Shown here piece by piece: positions 24,037-33,220 of a DNA stretch of 64,000 nt. The notes below the pieces were generated by a model. The model did not search any database and was not told the DNA's origin. It saw only the letters and a program-made list of their open reading frames with translations. Each line of letters opens with the position of its first letter. Position 1 is the stretch's first letter. A program made the translations under genes and the position numbers. Source of the stretch: Lysobacter antibioticus (GTDB lineage: Bacteria; Pseudomonadota; Gammaproteobacteria; Xanthomonadales; Xanthomonadaceae). The stretch is from positions 45,023 to 109,022 of the forward strand of contig NZ_JMTZ01000003.1 of the NCBI RefSeq assembly GCF_000731095.1, read 5' to 3'.

Positions 24037-25226
24037 CGTGCGCGCCGGCCCTGTTCCAACCGGCCCTGCTCCAGCCTGCCCAGTCCCAGTGCGCGCAACG
24101 CCGGCGCTTCGAGCTCGCCGCGCTCGCGGCCTTCGGTGTTGCTGCCGCTGGCGATGCCGAAATCGTCGGCATAGTTCCACAGCGACCAGCCCCAGCCGTT
24201 GCTCTCGGCGAGGGCCCGCACGTCGCCGATCCAGGCATAGCGCGACGCCGGGTCGACGCCGTCGCGGATCACCCCGAACTCGCCGCAATGCACGCGCACT
24301 CCGTGCTCGCGCGCCCAGGCCGTCAGCGGCCGCCATTGCGCGGCGATGCGCCGGCGGTTCCAACCGCTCCGGAAATACTCGGCGAGCTCGTCGGTGGCGC
24401 GTTCGGCCGCAACCTTGCCGTCGCTGCGCGGCAGCTTGAGCCGCGCCTGCAGCGCCGGATAGCGCACGCCGCGCCAGTGTCCGGCGGTGGTCCAACGGTC
24501 GCCTTGCATCCAGCTCGCACCCTGGTGGGTGAAGATGTAAGGCAGGTAGTAATGGAAGCTGTAGATCAGGTTCGGATCGTCGAGCGGATCGAGTTCGACC
24601 AGGCCTTCCAGGCTGCCGCCCTTGCGGCCGCTGACGATCAGCGCATGCGCCGGCAACACCTCGCGCACCGCGCCGACCAGGCGCTGCTGATAACGGCTCC
24701 ACAGATAGCCGCCGGCGATACCGTAATAGCCCGGTTCGTTGAAGAGCTCGAAGACGACCCGCTTGGTCGGCGTGCGCTTGAGCTCGCCGGCCAGGGTTCG
24801 CCACATCGCGATATAGCCGTCCGACCACTGCGACTCGGCTTCGATCGCCTGCTTGGTCTGCTCGTTCGGATGCAGGTCGACGATCACGTCGAGCCTCGCC
24901 TCCAGCGCCGCGTCGACCGCGCTGCGCAAGCGCGCCAGCCCGCTCAGCTGGGGCCCGCGCTGCGGCGCCCAACCCAGCGCGACCGGATCGACCGGCAGGC
25001 GCACGTGGTCGAAGCCGGCCTCGTGCAGCTTGCGCAGCTCCTGCGCCGTCACCGGCGGCCCGCCGCTGGCTTCGAGCCAACGGCTCAGGTTGATGCCGCG
25101 TTGCAGCGACTGAGCATTCGTCGCCGTGGCGATCATCAGCCCGACCACCAGACATGCGAGACGGAACGCCCGTCCCGGGGCCGTATGGCGGTGTCGATGC
25201 CGCGTCGGCGCGCTCGCCGCGCTCAT
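24033..25226 (-). CDS. Exported GH5-family glycanase (cellulase-like)
   Basis: A 397-residue glycoside hydrolase family 5 protein. A signal peptide occupies residues 1-38 (FRLACLVVGLMIATATNA). Catalytic residues are visible: the acid/base Glu164 in VVFELFNEPGYYG and the nucleophile Glu316 in VRVHCGEFGVIRDG, plus HVRLPVDP, DVIVDLHP and the substrate-site YSFHYYLPYIFTHQG. It should cut beta-glucan-type chains in the periplasm or outside. Being embedded between the Wzz-like and Wzy-like genes with 4-nt overlaps on both sides, it probably trims or releases the polymer made by this locus, as glycanases in cellulose and alginate operons do. The repeat LGLGRLEQGRLEQGRRAR at the C-terminus is of no known function. 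Confidence 0.9.
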   Translation of the reverse strand: MSAASAPTRHRHRHTAPGRAFRLACLVVGLMIATATNAQSLQRGINLSRWLEASGGPPVTAQELRKLHEAGFDHVRLPVDPVALGWAPQRGPQLSGLARLRSAVDAALEARLDVIVDLHPNEQTKQAIEAESQWSDGYIAMWRTLAGELKRTPTKRVVFELFNEPGYYGIAGGYLWSRYQQRLVGAVREVLPAHALIVSGRKGGSLEGLVELDPLDDPNLIYSFHYYLPYIFTHQGASWMQGDRWTTAGHWRGVRYPALQARLKLPRSDGKVAAERATDELAEYFRSGWNRRRIAAQWRPLTAWAREHGVRVHCGEFGVIRDGVDPASRYAWIGDVRALAESNGWGWSLWNYADDFGIASGSNTEGRERGELEAPALRALGLGRLEQGRLEQGRRAR

Positions 25227-26722
25227 CCGCGTTCCACCATGGGCACGGTCGCCAGCACCGGCAGGCCGAAGCTGCGTTCCAGCTTCTCCGGCGAAAGGAA
25301 GCTCGAACGCAGCGCTTCCGACAGGAAGGCGACGATCAGGGCCACGCCGAGGCTGAGAAAGAAGCCGATCGCCAGGATCGGCAAGCGCACGCTCTTGGGT
25401 TTGAGCGGCCAGCTCGCGGCCTGCAACACGCTGACGCTGGTGCGCTGTTTCCGGTCGCGCGCCTCGGCGATGCGCGCGCTTTCGAGCTTGCGCGCGTAGT
25501 TGGCGTAGCTGTCTTCGAGCAGTTTCTGCTCGCGGGCGAGGCCGGCGAATTCGGATTGCTGGCGGGTCAGTTCGGCGGCGCGGCGTTTGAGCTGGTCCAG
25601 GCGTTCCTGCAAGGCTTTGCGGCTGCCGGCGAGCGCGGACTCGTCCGAGGTCGCGCGCAGCAGATCCAGTTCGGCGGCTTCGCGCACCGGGTTGCGCCCG
25701 GTGCGTACCGTGGTCGGCGGCGTGCGGCGCTGCTGTTGGATGAAGGACTCGGCCTTGGACACGTCCTTGCGCGCATTCACCACCAGCGGATTGTCGTCGA
25801 GATAGCGCGAACTCAGCCCCTGCTCTTTCAACTGCAGGTCGAGCAACTGGCGCGGGATCTGCGGGTCGCCGAGGGTTTCGCTGAACTGGACCAGGTTGGC
25901 CGGGGTCTTGCTGGCGATCTGCTTGAGGGTCTTGGCGCGCGCATTGGCGGTGCCGGCCTGCTGGCTGGTCTCGTTGAGGCGGGTTTCCAGGTCGTTGCCC
26001 TGCTGCACCATCAGGCCGAGCTGCTGCTCGTAATTGACGATGCCGTGCGCCTGCTTGAACTCGGCCAGGCGCTTCTCCGCATCTTTCAAGCGCAGCTCGA
26101 CCCCTGCGACCTGGCCTTCGAGGAAACGCACCTGGTCGTCGGAGAAGATCGCGCGGCGGCGGTCGAGATAGGTCGCGACCAGGGTGCGCAGCGCCGACTG
26201 GGCGATGGCCGGGTCGGGATGGGTGAAGCGCAACTGGATCACCGTCGCGCCCTTGAGCAATTGCGCGTCGAGATTCTCGCGGAACAGTTCGACCGCCTGG
26301 TCGAGCTTCGGCCGGCGCGCGTCGTCTTTCTGCTGGGCGATCGAGGGATACAAGCGTCCCATCCCGATCCGCACGACCACTTCGCGGATCAGATCGCGGC
26401 TGGCCAGGATTTCGTTCTCGGCGCTCAGCGCTTCGCTGCGGTCGAACATCAGCGGCGTGGCGCCGCCGCTGCCGTTGCCTTCGGAGGTGTCGGCGACGTA
26501 GACGTATTCATGCCCGAGCCGGACCAGGAGGCTGGCATCGGAGACGTAACGCGTGGTCGGCAGCAAGGAGGCGATCAGCACCAGGGCGAAGCTGATCGCG
26601 AACGCGAGCCCGATCCGGCGCCGGTCCCTGAAGGCGGTGCCGAGCAACTCGCGCAGCGAAAACGCCGAGGAAGGCCGCGAATGGGATGGGACTGCGAAGG
26701 CGTCCTGCGGTGCGCTGTCCAT
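25223..26722 (-). CDS. Wzz/GumC-type polysaccharide co-polymerase without kinase domain
   Basis: A 499-residue inner-membrane protein that sets chain length. The first transmembrane helix is at about 37-54 (GLAFAISFALVLIASLLP); residues about 60-440 form the periplasmic Wzz domain with long coiled-coil stretches (KDAEKRLAEFKQAHGI; SRKALQERLDQLKRRAAEL); the second helix is at about 447-468 (LPILAIGFFLSLGVALIVAF). It ends soon after (LERSFGLPVLATVPMVERG), so the cytoplasmic tyrosine-kinase domain of Wzc is missing. The only kinase-like domain in the locus is the degenerate one fused to the WecG/TagA protein. The start follows directly on the stop of the wza-like gene (TGAATG), implying coupled translation. 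Confidence 0.92.
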   Translation of the reverse strand: MDSAPQDAFAVPSHSRPSSAFSLRELLGTAFRDRRRIGLAFAISFALVLIASLLPTTRYVSDASLLVRLGHEYVYVADTSEGNGSGGATPLMFDRSEALSAENEILASRDLIREVVVRIGMGRLYPSIAQQKDDARRPKLDQAVELFRENLDAQLLKGATVIQLRFTHPDPAIAQSALRTLVATYLDRRRAIFSDDQVRFLEGQVAGVELRLKDAEKRLAEFKQAHGIVNYEQQLGLMVQQGNDLETRLNETSQQAGTANARAKTLKQIASKTPANLVQFSETLGDPQIPRQLLDLQLKEQGLSSRYLDDNPLVVNARKDVSKAESFIQQQRRTPPTTVRTGRNPVREAAELDLLRATSDESALAGSRKALQERLDQLKRRAAELTRQQSEFAGLAREQKLLEDSYANYARKLESARIAEARDRKQRTSVSVLQAASWPLKPKSVRLPILAIGFFLSLGVALIVAFLSEALRSSFLSPEKLERSFGLPVLATVPMVERG

Positions 26723-27565
26723 TCAGTAGCCCGAGCGATTGTCGTTGAGGTCGTAGGAGAAGCCGACGTTCACCGGCAGGTTCCGGCGGATGTACTGGTC
26801 GATCCACTTGTTCAGGCGCGACACGTGCGAGGGCACCGCCAACACCACGTCGAAGGGCTGCAGCAGCGGGTCGTTGGCGGCGTCGGCGCCCTGGCGGGAC
26901 TGCGAGGCGACATCGACCCGGATCACTTGGGCGCGGCCGTCGTCGCCGCGGCGCAGGATCACCACGCGGTTCGCTGCGGCGGTGTCGCGCAGGCCCTGGG
27001 CGACGATCAAGGCCCGCATCACCGTCAGCGACGGCAACAGCGGCTGTGCACCGGGACGCCCGACTTCGCCGCCGACGAAGACCTGCTGGCGGGCGAAGCC
27101 CTTCTCCACTTCCACCGACACCTCCGGCTGGCGCAGGCTGCCGGCATAAGCCCGTTTGAGCGCCACGGCGAGTTCGGCCGGAGTGAGATCAGCGGCCGGC
27201 ACTTCGCCGACCAGTTGCAGGTGGATGCGGCCGTCGGGCCGCACCGTCACGTTCTCGTTGAGCTCGGGCACATAGAAGAACTTGAGCGCGAGTTCGTCGC
27301 CCGGCGCGATGCGGTAGGCGGCCGAGTTCGATGCTGCGCCCGGCGAGGACACGGTGCCGGGCGTTGCGTGCTCGGCGACTTGCGCGGCCGCCGACAGCGG
27401 CAGAATCAGCAACAACAGCGCAAGACACACCCGATGAAACCCCAACACCGGCCGCGATAGTGTGTAACGAAGCACATCTGCATACGCCACGACGGCCTGC
27501 ATCCCTGCCCTGTTTCCGTGTTCGATCGGCGCTGGTCGGCCGGTCTTCCGGAAGCGTTTGCTCAT
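26723..27565 (-). CDS. Wza/GumB-like polysaccharide export protein
   Basis: A 280-residue periplasmic/outer-membrane export protein. After an unusually long N-region comes the signal core VCLALLLLILPLSAAA, with no lipobox Cys, so it is probably cut by signal peptidase I. Residues about 83-155 are the polysaccharide export (PES) domain (YRIAPGDELALKFFYVPELNENVTVRPDGRIHLQLVGEV), followed by an SLBB domain (QVFVGGEVGRPGAQPLLPSLTVMRAL). It would form, with the Wzz-like protein, the channel across the periplasm and outer membrane. It heads a tightly packed minus-strand operon and is preceded by a 263-bp AT-rich gap with a CRP/Clp-like site. A Met at residue 22 is a possible alternative start. Confidence 0.9.
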   Translation of the reverse strand: MSKRFRKTGRPAPIEHGNRAGMQAVVAYADVLRYTLSRPVLGFHRVCLALLLLILPLSAAAQVAEHATPGTVSSPGAASNSAAYRIAPGDELALKFFYVPELNENVTVRPDGRIHLQLVGEVPAADLTPAELAVALKRAYAGSLRQPEVSVEVEKGFARQQVFVGGEVGRPGAQPLLPSLTVMRALIVAQGLRDTAAANRVVILRRGDDGRAQVIRVDVASQSRQGADAANDPLLQPFDVVLAVPSHVSRLNKWIDQYIRRNLPVNVGFSYDLNDNRSGY

Positions 27566-27678
27566 GCCTTTAATCCTGACCTGACAACATTCATTGCGAA
27601 AGCTCAGTAAAACGCTGATTATTAATTGATATATGCCGAAATCCGTCGCGATATGGGACTTCGTTGTTGAATTAATTA

Positions 27679-27694
27679 TGTGACTTACGTCACG
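27679..27694. promoter_or_regulatory. CRP/Clp-like binding site upstream of the wza-like gene
   Basis: TGTGACTTACGTCACG matches TGTGA-N6-TCACA at nine of ten positions and is itself nearly palindromic. It is centred about 121 nt upstream of the wza-like start, inside AT-rich DNA (TTAATT, ATATATC) that is a good candidate for the operon promoter. The spacing mirrors that of the site ahead of the flippase at 13631. Confidence 0.6.
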
Positions 27695-27828
27695 AATATG
27701 CGGACCTTAGCATCCCGGCGTAGAGATGGGGCGAAGACTGTCGGGCGCGATGTTCGATCGCCGATCAGGCTGCTGAACGAGCAACCGTTCGATGCCGGTC
27801 TTCGATACCCGATCTTCGGTGCAGGGTT

Positions 27829-29274
27829 TCAATAAGCCGCTTCGGCCGAGAGCACCGCCGGCACGGTGCGCAGCAGGATCGACAGGTCCAGCCACAGAGA
27901 CCAGTTCTCGATGTATTCCAGGTCGTACTCGACGCGCTTCTGGATCTTTTCGAGGGTGTCGGTTTCGCCGCGATAGCCGTTGATCTGGGCCAGACCGGTG
28001 ATGCCGGGCTTGACCCGATGGCGAGCGACGTACTCCTCCACCGCGTCCTCGAACAGCACGTTCGCCGCCTTGGTCGCGGTGGCGTGCGGGCGCGGCCCGA
28101 CCAGGGACATGCTGCCGCCGAGCACGTTGAACAGCTGCGGCAGTTCGTCGAGGCTGGTCTTACGGATGAAACGGCCGACCCGGGTCACGCGCGGATCGCC
28201 GCGACCGGTCTGGCGCTCGGCGTGCGCGTCGCGCAGGTGGTGATGCATCGAACGGAACTTGTAGACCTCGATCAGGCGCTGGTTGTAGCCGTAGCGCTTC
28301 TGTCGGAACAGCACCGGCCCAGGCGAATCGAGCTTGACCGCGACCGCGACCAACAGCAGCAAGGGCGACAAGGCGAGCAACGCCAGCGAGGACAGGATCA
28401 GGTCTTCGCACCGCTTATAGACCGGCGACCAACCCTGCAGCGGCGGCTCGGCGACGACGAACATCGGCACCCCGCCGACCGGCACCATGCTGCGATGGGC
28501 GAAGCGGAAGGTGCTCATGTCGGGGATCAGCAGCACCTGCACCGACAAGCGGCGCAGACGCTGGGCCAGGGCCTCGTTGCGGCCCTGCGCACCGGCCGGC
28601 AAGGCCACCAGGATCTGGTCGACGCGGCCGTCCCGGACCAGGCCTTCCAGCGCATCCAGGCCGCCCAGGTGCGGCAGCGACGGCGGCGGCGCTTCGCGCA
28701 GGCGATGCACGGCGCGATCGTCGATGTAGCCGATCAGGCCCGAGACCACGTCCGGGCGGTGATGGACATGATCGGCCAGACGCATGGCGTTGTCGGTCAT
28801 GCCCAGGATCACCGAGCGCTGGATGAAATGGCCCTGGCGAATGCGCCGCTGGAAGAAGGCCAGCATCGCCATCCGGCTCAGCAGGAAGCCGGCCAGGCTC
28901 AGCCCGTACCACAGCGACAGCAGCTCCAGCGGCACCTCGGCGATAAAGCGGAACAGCAGGTGCAGCAGCACCATCAGGCCGAACGAAGCGCTCCAGGCGA
29001 TGAAGGTGCGGCGGATCAGCAACAGGTTGCTGAACATGTCGCGGCCATACATGTCGAAGCTGTTGAACACCAGCAGGCACAACAGCCCGGAGAGCATCGA
29101 CATTGCCAGATAGCTGCGCACCGCGACGGCCTGATCGACCTGCAGCAAGGCCACCACCAGCACGCTGGGCGCCGCGGCGACGACGAAATGGATCAGCCGC
29201 GCCATCGCTACCGTGTAGCGGATCGCCGTCGGCTTGGCGAAGGCGAATATGGCGTTGGAAAACGGAAGTCGCAT
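27829..29274 (-). CDS. WcaJ/GumD-type initiating sugar-phosphate transferase
   Basis: A 481-residue polyisoprenyl-phosphate hexose-1-phosphate transferase that starts repeat-unit synthesis on undecaprenyl phosphate, usually with glucose-1-phosphate. Four to five N-terminal hydrophobic helices come first, then a CoA-binding-like Rossmann region ([18 protein letters not shown]), then the catalytic bacterial sugar transferase domain from about residue 300: [69 protein letters not shown] and [10 protein letters not shown] chose the ATG at 29274 because upstream residues in frame look non-coding. It lies upstream of the wza-like gene with a 263-bp gap, so it may have its own promoter. Confidence 0.92.
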   Translation of the reverse strand: MRLPFSNAIFAFAKPTAIRYTVAMARLIHFVVAAAPSVLVVALLQVDQAVAVRSYLAMSMLSGLLCLLVFNSFDMYGRDMFSNLLLIRRTFIAWSASFGLMVLLHLLFRFIAEVPLELLSLWYGLSLAGFLLSRMAMLAFFQRRIRQGHFIQRSVILGMTDNAMRLADHVHHRPDVVSGLIGYIDDRAVHRLREAPPPSLPHLGGLDALEGLVRDGRVDQILVALPAGAQGRNEALAQRLRRLSVQVLLIPDMSTFRFAHRSMVPVGGVPMFVVAEPPLQGWSPVYKRCEDLILSSLALLALSPLLLLVAVAVKLDSPGPVLFRQKRYGYNQRLIEVYKFRSMHHHLRDAHAERQTGRGDPRVTRVGRFIRKTSLDELPQLFNVLGGSMSLVGPRPHATATKAANVLFEDAVEEYVARHRVKPGITGLAQINGYRGETDTLEKIQKRVEYDLEYIENWSLWLDLSILLRTVPAVLSAEAAY

Positions 29275-29600
29275 CTTGAATCGCAATGCCCACTGCAGAC
29301 GGGAACAGGGGCATACGGCGGTCGACGTCCCTGCCAATGTGCTCCAGGCTCGGATTCTGTGGGGCCGATGTGTGACGAGATCGCGAAGAAATTGCCGAGA
29401 TTCGTCACGTTCTAATGTGCTTCGAAATACATTGATCGATGCAGCACGCACCCGATACGGCGCGGCCTCGCCAATGAATACGCTGAACTCGCCGCGAGTG
29501 TTCGCGTCGTCGCCGAGCGCATCGCGATGCGGATGTGCTTAGCCACACGCCTGCCATATGCGGACGTTAGGGTTTCGCCACCTCGTGCCGAGCCAGCGCC
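29275..29600. other. Intergenic region between divergent genes
   Basis: This 326-bp stretch separates the start of the sugar-phosphate transferase gene from the PhoD-like gene and should hold both promoters. A TGTGA near 29372 has no matching second half. No small gene or strong hairpin is evident. Confidence 0.5.
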
Positions 29601-31187
29601 ATGCACGCCAACGATCCGCATCGTCGTCGTTTCCTCGTCCGTACCGGCAACGCCCTCGGGCTCGCCGCCGCCAGTTGGGCCCTGCCCGCCGGCGCCGCGC
29701 CGGCCATCCTCACCGCCGAGTCTGCGCGTCCGCGCCTCGACTACGGCATCCAGTTCGGCGACGTCGGCACACGCCAAGCGACGGTCTGGGCGCGCAGCGA
29801 CCGCGCCTCGCGCATGTGGGTGGAAGTCGCCGACAACGAAGCTTTCCGTCGCGCCCGTTCGTTGCGCGGGCCGCTCGCGAGCGCCGCCTCCGACTACACC
29901 GCCCGCCTCGACCTGCCCTTGACCCACGGGCCCGCGCAACGCTTCGTGCGGGTCGCCTTCGAGGACGCACGCAGCGGCATACGCAGCGCCTGGACCGAAG
30001 GCCGGCTGCGCAGCGCGCCGCAAGGACGCGCCGATGCGCGCCCGATCCGCTTCGTCTGGGGCGGCGACGTCGCCGGGCAGGGCTGGGGTATCAACCGCGA
30101 ATTCGGCGGCATGCGCATCTTCGAAGCGATGCGCTTGCGCGACCCCGACTTCTTCCTGAACTCGGGCGACACGGTCTATGCCGACGGCCCGATCCAGGCC
30201 GAAGTCGCGGCCGAGGACGGCCGCGTGTGGCGCAACCTGGTCGCCGAAGGCGTGCACAAGGTCGCCGAGACGCTCGACGAATACCGCGGCCGCTATCGCT
30301 ACAACCTGCACGACGACAACCTGCGCCGCTTCGCCGCGCAGGTGCCGCAGCTGTGGCAGTGGGACGACCACGAAGTCGTCAACAACTGGTCGGCGTCGAA
30401 GGACCTTAGCGCCGACGCCCGCTACACGGTCAAGGACGTCGCGGTGCTGGCGCGCCGCGCCCGCCAGGCCTTCCTGGAGTATTCGCCGCTGCGCCTGGAC
30501 TGCGGCAGCGAACGCACGCGTATCGACCGCGTGGTCCGTTACGGCCCGCAGCTCGACGTGTTCATGCTCGACATGCGCAGCTATCGCGGGCCCAACACCG
30601 CCAACCTGCAGCCCGGGCCGGACGCCGACACCGCCTTCCTCGGCCGGCGCCAGTTGCGCGAGCTCGCCCAGGGCCTGCGCCAATCGCGCGCGACCTGGAA
30701 GATCGTCGCCGCCGACATGCCGCTGGGCTTGCTGGTGCCCGACGGCGTCGACGCGCAGGGACGTGCGCGCTGGGAAGCCGTGGCCAACGGCGACGACGGC
30801 CTGCCGCGCGGACGCGAACTCGAATTCGCCGAACTGCTGCGCGCCATCCGCGAGGTGCGCAACGTGGTCTGGCTGACCGCCGACGTCCACTACTGCGCCG
30901 CGCACTACTACGATCCGGGGCACGCCGCGTTCCAGGACTTCTCGCCGTTCTGGGAGTTCGTCGCCGGGCCGCTCAATGCCGGCTCGTTCGGCCCGAATGG
31001 ATTGGACGGCACGTTCGGCCCGCAGGTGGTGTTCCAGCGCGCCGCCCCTAAGGCGAACGCCTCGCCTTTCGCCGGCTACCAGTTCTTCGGCGAAGTGAAC
31101 ATCGATGCCGATAGCTCGGCATTGACCGTGGACCTGCGCGGGCTCGACGGCGTCAGCGTGTTCAGCAAGCGCCTGCAGGCGCAGTGA
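29601..31187 (+). CDS. phoD: PhoD-like alkaline phosphatase/phosphodiesterase
   Basis: A 528-residue exported metallophosphoesterase. A twin-arginine signal (RRRFLVRTGNALGLAAASWALPAGAAPA, arginines at 8-10) indicates folded export by Tat, as for PhoD of Bacillus. An N-terminal Ig-like PhoD domain (QFGDVGTRQATVWARSDR) is followed by the catalytic domain with metal ligands in WGGDVAGQG, FFLNSGDTVYADGP, WQWDDHEVVNN and TADVHYCAAHYYDP. It would release phosphate from phosphodiesters or monoesters in the periplasm. It stands alone, divergent from the polysaccharide operon; no clear pho box was seen. Calcium/iron dependence is known for the family but cannot be shown here. Confidence 0.92.
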   Translation: MHANDPHRRRFLVRTGNALGLAAASWALPAGAAPAILTAESARPRLDYGIQFGDVGTRQATVWARSDRASRMWVEVADNEAFRRARSLRGPLASAASDYTARLDLPLTHGPAQRFVRVAFEDARSGIRSAWTEGRLRSAPQGRADARPIRFVWGGDVAGQGWGINREFGGMRIFEAMRLRDPDFFLNSGDTVYADGPIQAEVAAEDGRVWRNLVAEGVHKVAETLDEYRGRYRYNLHDDNLRRFAAQVPQLWQWDDHEVVNNWSASKDLSADARYTVKDVAVLARRARQAFLEYSPLRLDCGSERTRIDRVVRYGPQLDVFMLDMRSYRGPNTANLQPGPDADTAFLGRRQLRELAQGLRQSRATWKIVAADMPLGLLVPDGVDAQGRARWEAVANGDDGLPRGRELEFAELLRAIREVRNVVWLTADVHYCAAHYYDPGHAAFQDFSPFWEFVAGPLNAGSFGPNGLDGTFGPQVVFQRAAPKANASPFAGYQFFGEVNIDADSSALTVDLRGLDGVSVFSKRLQAQ

Positions 31188-31341
31188 CCGGCGCCCGCAC
31201 GGCTTAGGCGCCGCTCGCACGCGCGAGCGCGCGCCCGGATGCGGCGGCCGCGGGTTGGAACGCAGCGATGCGCCGGCCGCCGTGGCGGCGGAGGAAGGCT
31301 GCGCTTAGGATGCTTGGCCAGCTTCCGGAGCCGAGCCCGCC

Positions 31342-32247
31342 ATGACCGACTTGCGTGTGTACCAGATCGACGCCTTCACCCGGCAGCGCTACCAAGGCAA
31401 CCCGGCCGGCGTGGTCGCCAACGCCGAAGGGCTCAGCGACGAACACATGCAGTTGATCGCGCGCGAACTCAACAACTCCGAGACCGCCTTCATCCTGCCG
31501 GCCGAAGCCGCCGACCACGACCTGCGCGTGCGTTTCTTCACGCCGACCACCGAAGTGCCGGTCTGCGGCCATGCCACCGTCGCCGCCCACTTCGTCCTCG
31601 CTCTCGAACGCGGCCTGCCGGCGAAGCCCTGTCGGCAACTGACCGGCGCCGGCATCCAGGTCATCGAGACCCTGCGCAGCGACGACGGCTTTCGCATCGC
31701 CATCGAACAGAACCGGCCGAGCTTCGAGCCGAAACTGTCGCGCACGCTCGCCGCCGAAGTCGCGGCGGCCCTCGGCGTCGACGCCCGCGCCCTCGACCCG
31801 CGTTGCCCGGTGCAGTTCGTCTCCACCGGCCACGGCAAGTTGCTGGTCGGCCTGCGCGAGCTCCGGCAATTGCAGGCGCTGGTACCGGACGCCGCGCAGT
31901 TGATCGCGCTCGGCCCCAAGGTCGGCGCCAAGGGTTTTTTCGTCTTCAGTTTGGACAGTGAAGACGATGCCCTGACTCATGGCCGCATGTTCGCGCCGGC
32001 GATCGGCATCGCCGAAGACCCGGTCACCGGCAATGCCAACGGCCCGCTCGGCGCCTATCTGGTCAAGCACGGTTTGCTCGAAGCCCGCGACGGCGTCGCC
32101 CGGTTCCGCGCACGCCAACAAGCCGGCAACGGCCGCGGCGGCCAGATGGACGTGACCGTCCGGGTCGAACGCGGCGAGCCGAGCGGCGTGCGCATCGAGG
32201 GCGATGCGGTGACCTGCTTCTGGGCGACCTTGCCGCGCACGTTCTGA
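31342..32247 (+). CDS. PhzF-family isomerase/epimerase-like protein
   Basis: A 301-residue PhzF-fold protein made of two similar halves. The catalytic Glu47 lies in the motif ELNNSETAFILP; VRFFTPTTEVPVCGHATVAAHFVL and EDPVTGNANGPLGAYLV are the two Gly-rich signature loops. PhzF itself isomerises a dihydroxyanthranilate intermediate of phenazine synthesis, but no other phenazine gene is present, so this is probably one of the many paralogues of unknown substrate. The ATG follows a GGAGC. It follows the PhoD-like gene by 154 bp on the same strand, and a long non-coding region lies downstream. Confidence 0.88.
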   Translation: MTDLRVYQIDAFTRQRYQGNPAGVVANAEGLSDEHMQLIARELNNSETAFILPAEAADHDLRVRFFTPTTEVPVCGHATVAAHFVLALERGLPAKPCRQLTGAGIQVIETLRSDDGFRIAIEQNRPSFEPKLSRTLAAEVAAALGVDARALDPRCPVQFVSTGHGKLLVGLRELRQLQALVPDAAQLIALGPKVGAKGFFVFSLDSEDDALTHGRMFAPAIGIAEDPVTGNANGPLGAYLVKHGLLEARDGVARFRARQQAGNGRGGQMDVTVRVERGEPSGVRIEGDAVTCFWATLPRTF

Positions 32248-32308
32248 GGCGCGTCGATAGCGTCTTTCGGGTTGCTCCGCCATAGCCGGCGGCGAAAGAA
32301 CCCGGCAA

Positions 32309-32431
32309 AGCAAATCCCCCCAGCCCCCTCTTTCAAAGGGGGGAGCAGTCATGCAGCTTGGACCAGACCGGATATCGCCCCTCTCGCCGAATTACCCCCG
32401 TTTGGAAAAGGGGGGCTGGGGGGATTTGCTC
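32309..32431. repeat. Dispersed inverted-repeat element (AAATCCCCCCAGCCCCC type)
   Basis: The 20-base arm at 32309-32328 (starting AGCAAATCCCCCC) recurs as its exact complement at the right end (32412-32431), about 83 bp apart. Each arm continues toward the centre as a small C-run/AAA/G-run hairpin (CCCCCTCTTTCAAAGGGGGG on the left). Elements of this composition are scattered in intergenic regions of many proteobacterial genomes; from memory they are common in Xanthomonadaceae. It probably marks an old small mobile or REP-like insertion. Confidence 0.75.
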
Positions 32432-33178
32432 TTGTCGCCATAAAGTCGCCCTGGAGCAGATCGCCTCAGCTTTCATCGGCGAGCGGATCGATGCCCCGCC
32501 AATCGATGGTCGCGCAGGACCTCCATAGCCTACGCCGCAAACCGCGATGGTTTCGACATATCGAGCGATCCGAAATCGACTGATCCGAATGGGCGCTGCC
32601 GCCATCGAAACGACTCGGCGTGCACTTGCAATCGGAAACTGAGACGCAGCGCGTGAAGGCCGTCGCTTCTCGACCATCGCGCTTCGCGATTTTCCATGTC
32701 CTTATTGCCGACGTCGGTCACGGATCGATAATTGGCGAATTTCCCCGGTAAAAAAGCAATTTCCGCATACTCGATAAAGCCGTCGAAAGGCATTCACGCG
32801 GCAATCACGATCCGGATTCTGTGACCATGCACGAACGATAATGCGATATGCATCGCTACTTCGATCGACAAACTCGCTGAGTCGTTGACCGCCCTGACAA
32901 CAGGACGTAACACTGTCTGGGCAAGATGCAATCCAAGGTTTCGTCGAACAACGCCTCGCGCACTAAAAACAACAACAGCGAGCCGTTCCATTCCGATCCG
33001 TCCGCACTCCGCCGCATGGAATGCGCGACGATATTATTCGTGACACGGAGCAAGTCGATTGAAAAACCCCAGCGCTATCGCCGCGGGATCGGTCCTACCC
33101 ACGATCCCATCGATTCGGATCCTTCCACCGCAGGCGCCCATGCGCTCGGCCCGGTCGAACGGCACCGTGCCCGAACCT

Positions 33179-33220
33179 TGTCCGGGATGATCTGTCCGGA
33201 ATGATCTGTCCGGAATGATC
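33179..33220. repeat. Three tandem 14-bp repeats
   Basis: The unit TGTCCGGAATGATC is repeated three times head to tail; the first copy has one base different (GGG for GGA). It lies about 230 bp upstream of the ABC exporter gene. It contains the near-palindrome TCCGGA in copies 2 and 3. It may be a neutral duplication or repeated protein-binding sites. Confidence 0.8.

Noticed and set aside
31342..32247. Phenazine biosynthesis cluster
   Set aside because: Only a PhzF-like gene is present. Paralogues of this fold are common and no other phz gene is nearby.
32272..32583. A 103-codon open frame over the inverted repeat
   Set aside because: Its protein is just the translation of the dispersed repeat (IPPAPSFKGG and LPPFGKGGLGG), a known kind of spurious call.
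32530..32793. An 87-codon minus-strand open frame in the non-coding region
   Set aside because: No ribosome-binding site, no recognisable domain and unusual composition. It could not be supported, though it cannot be excluded.
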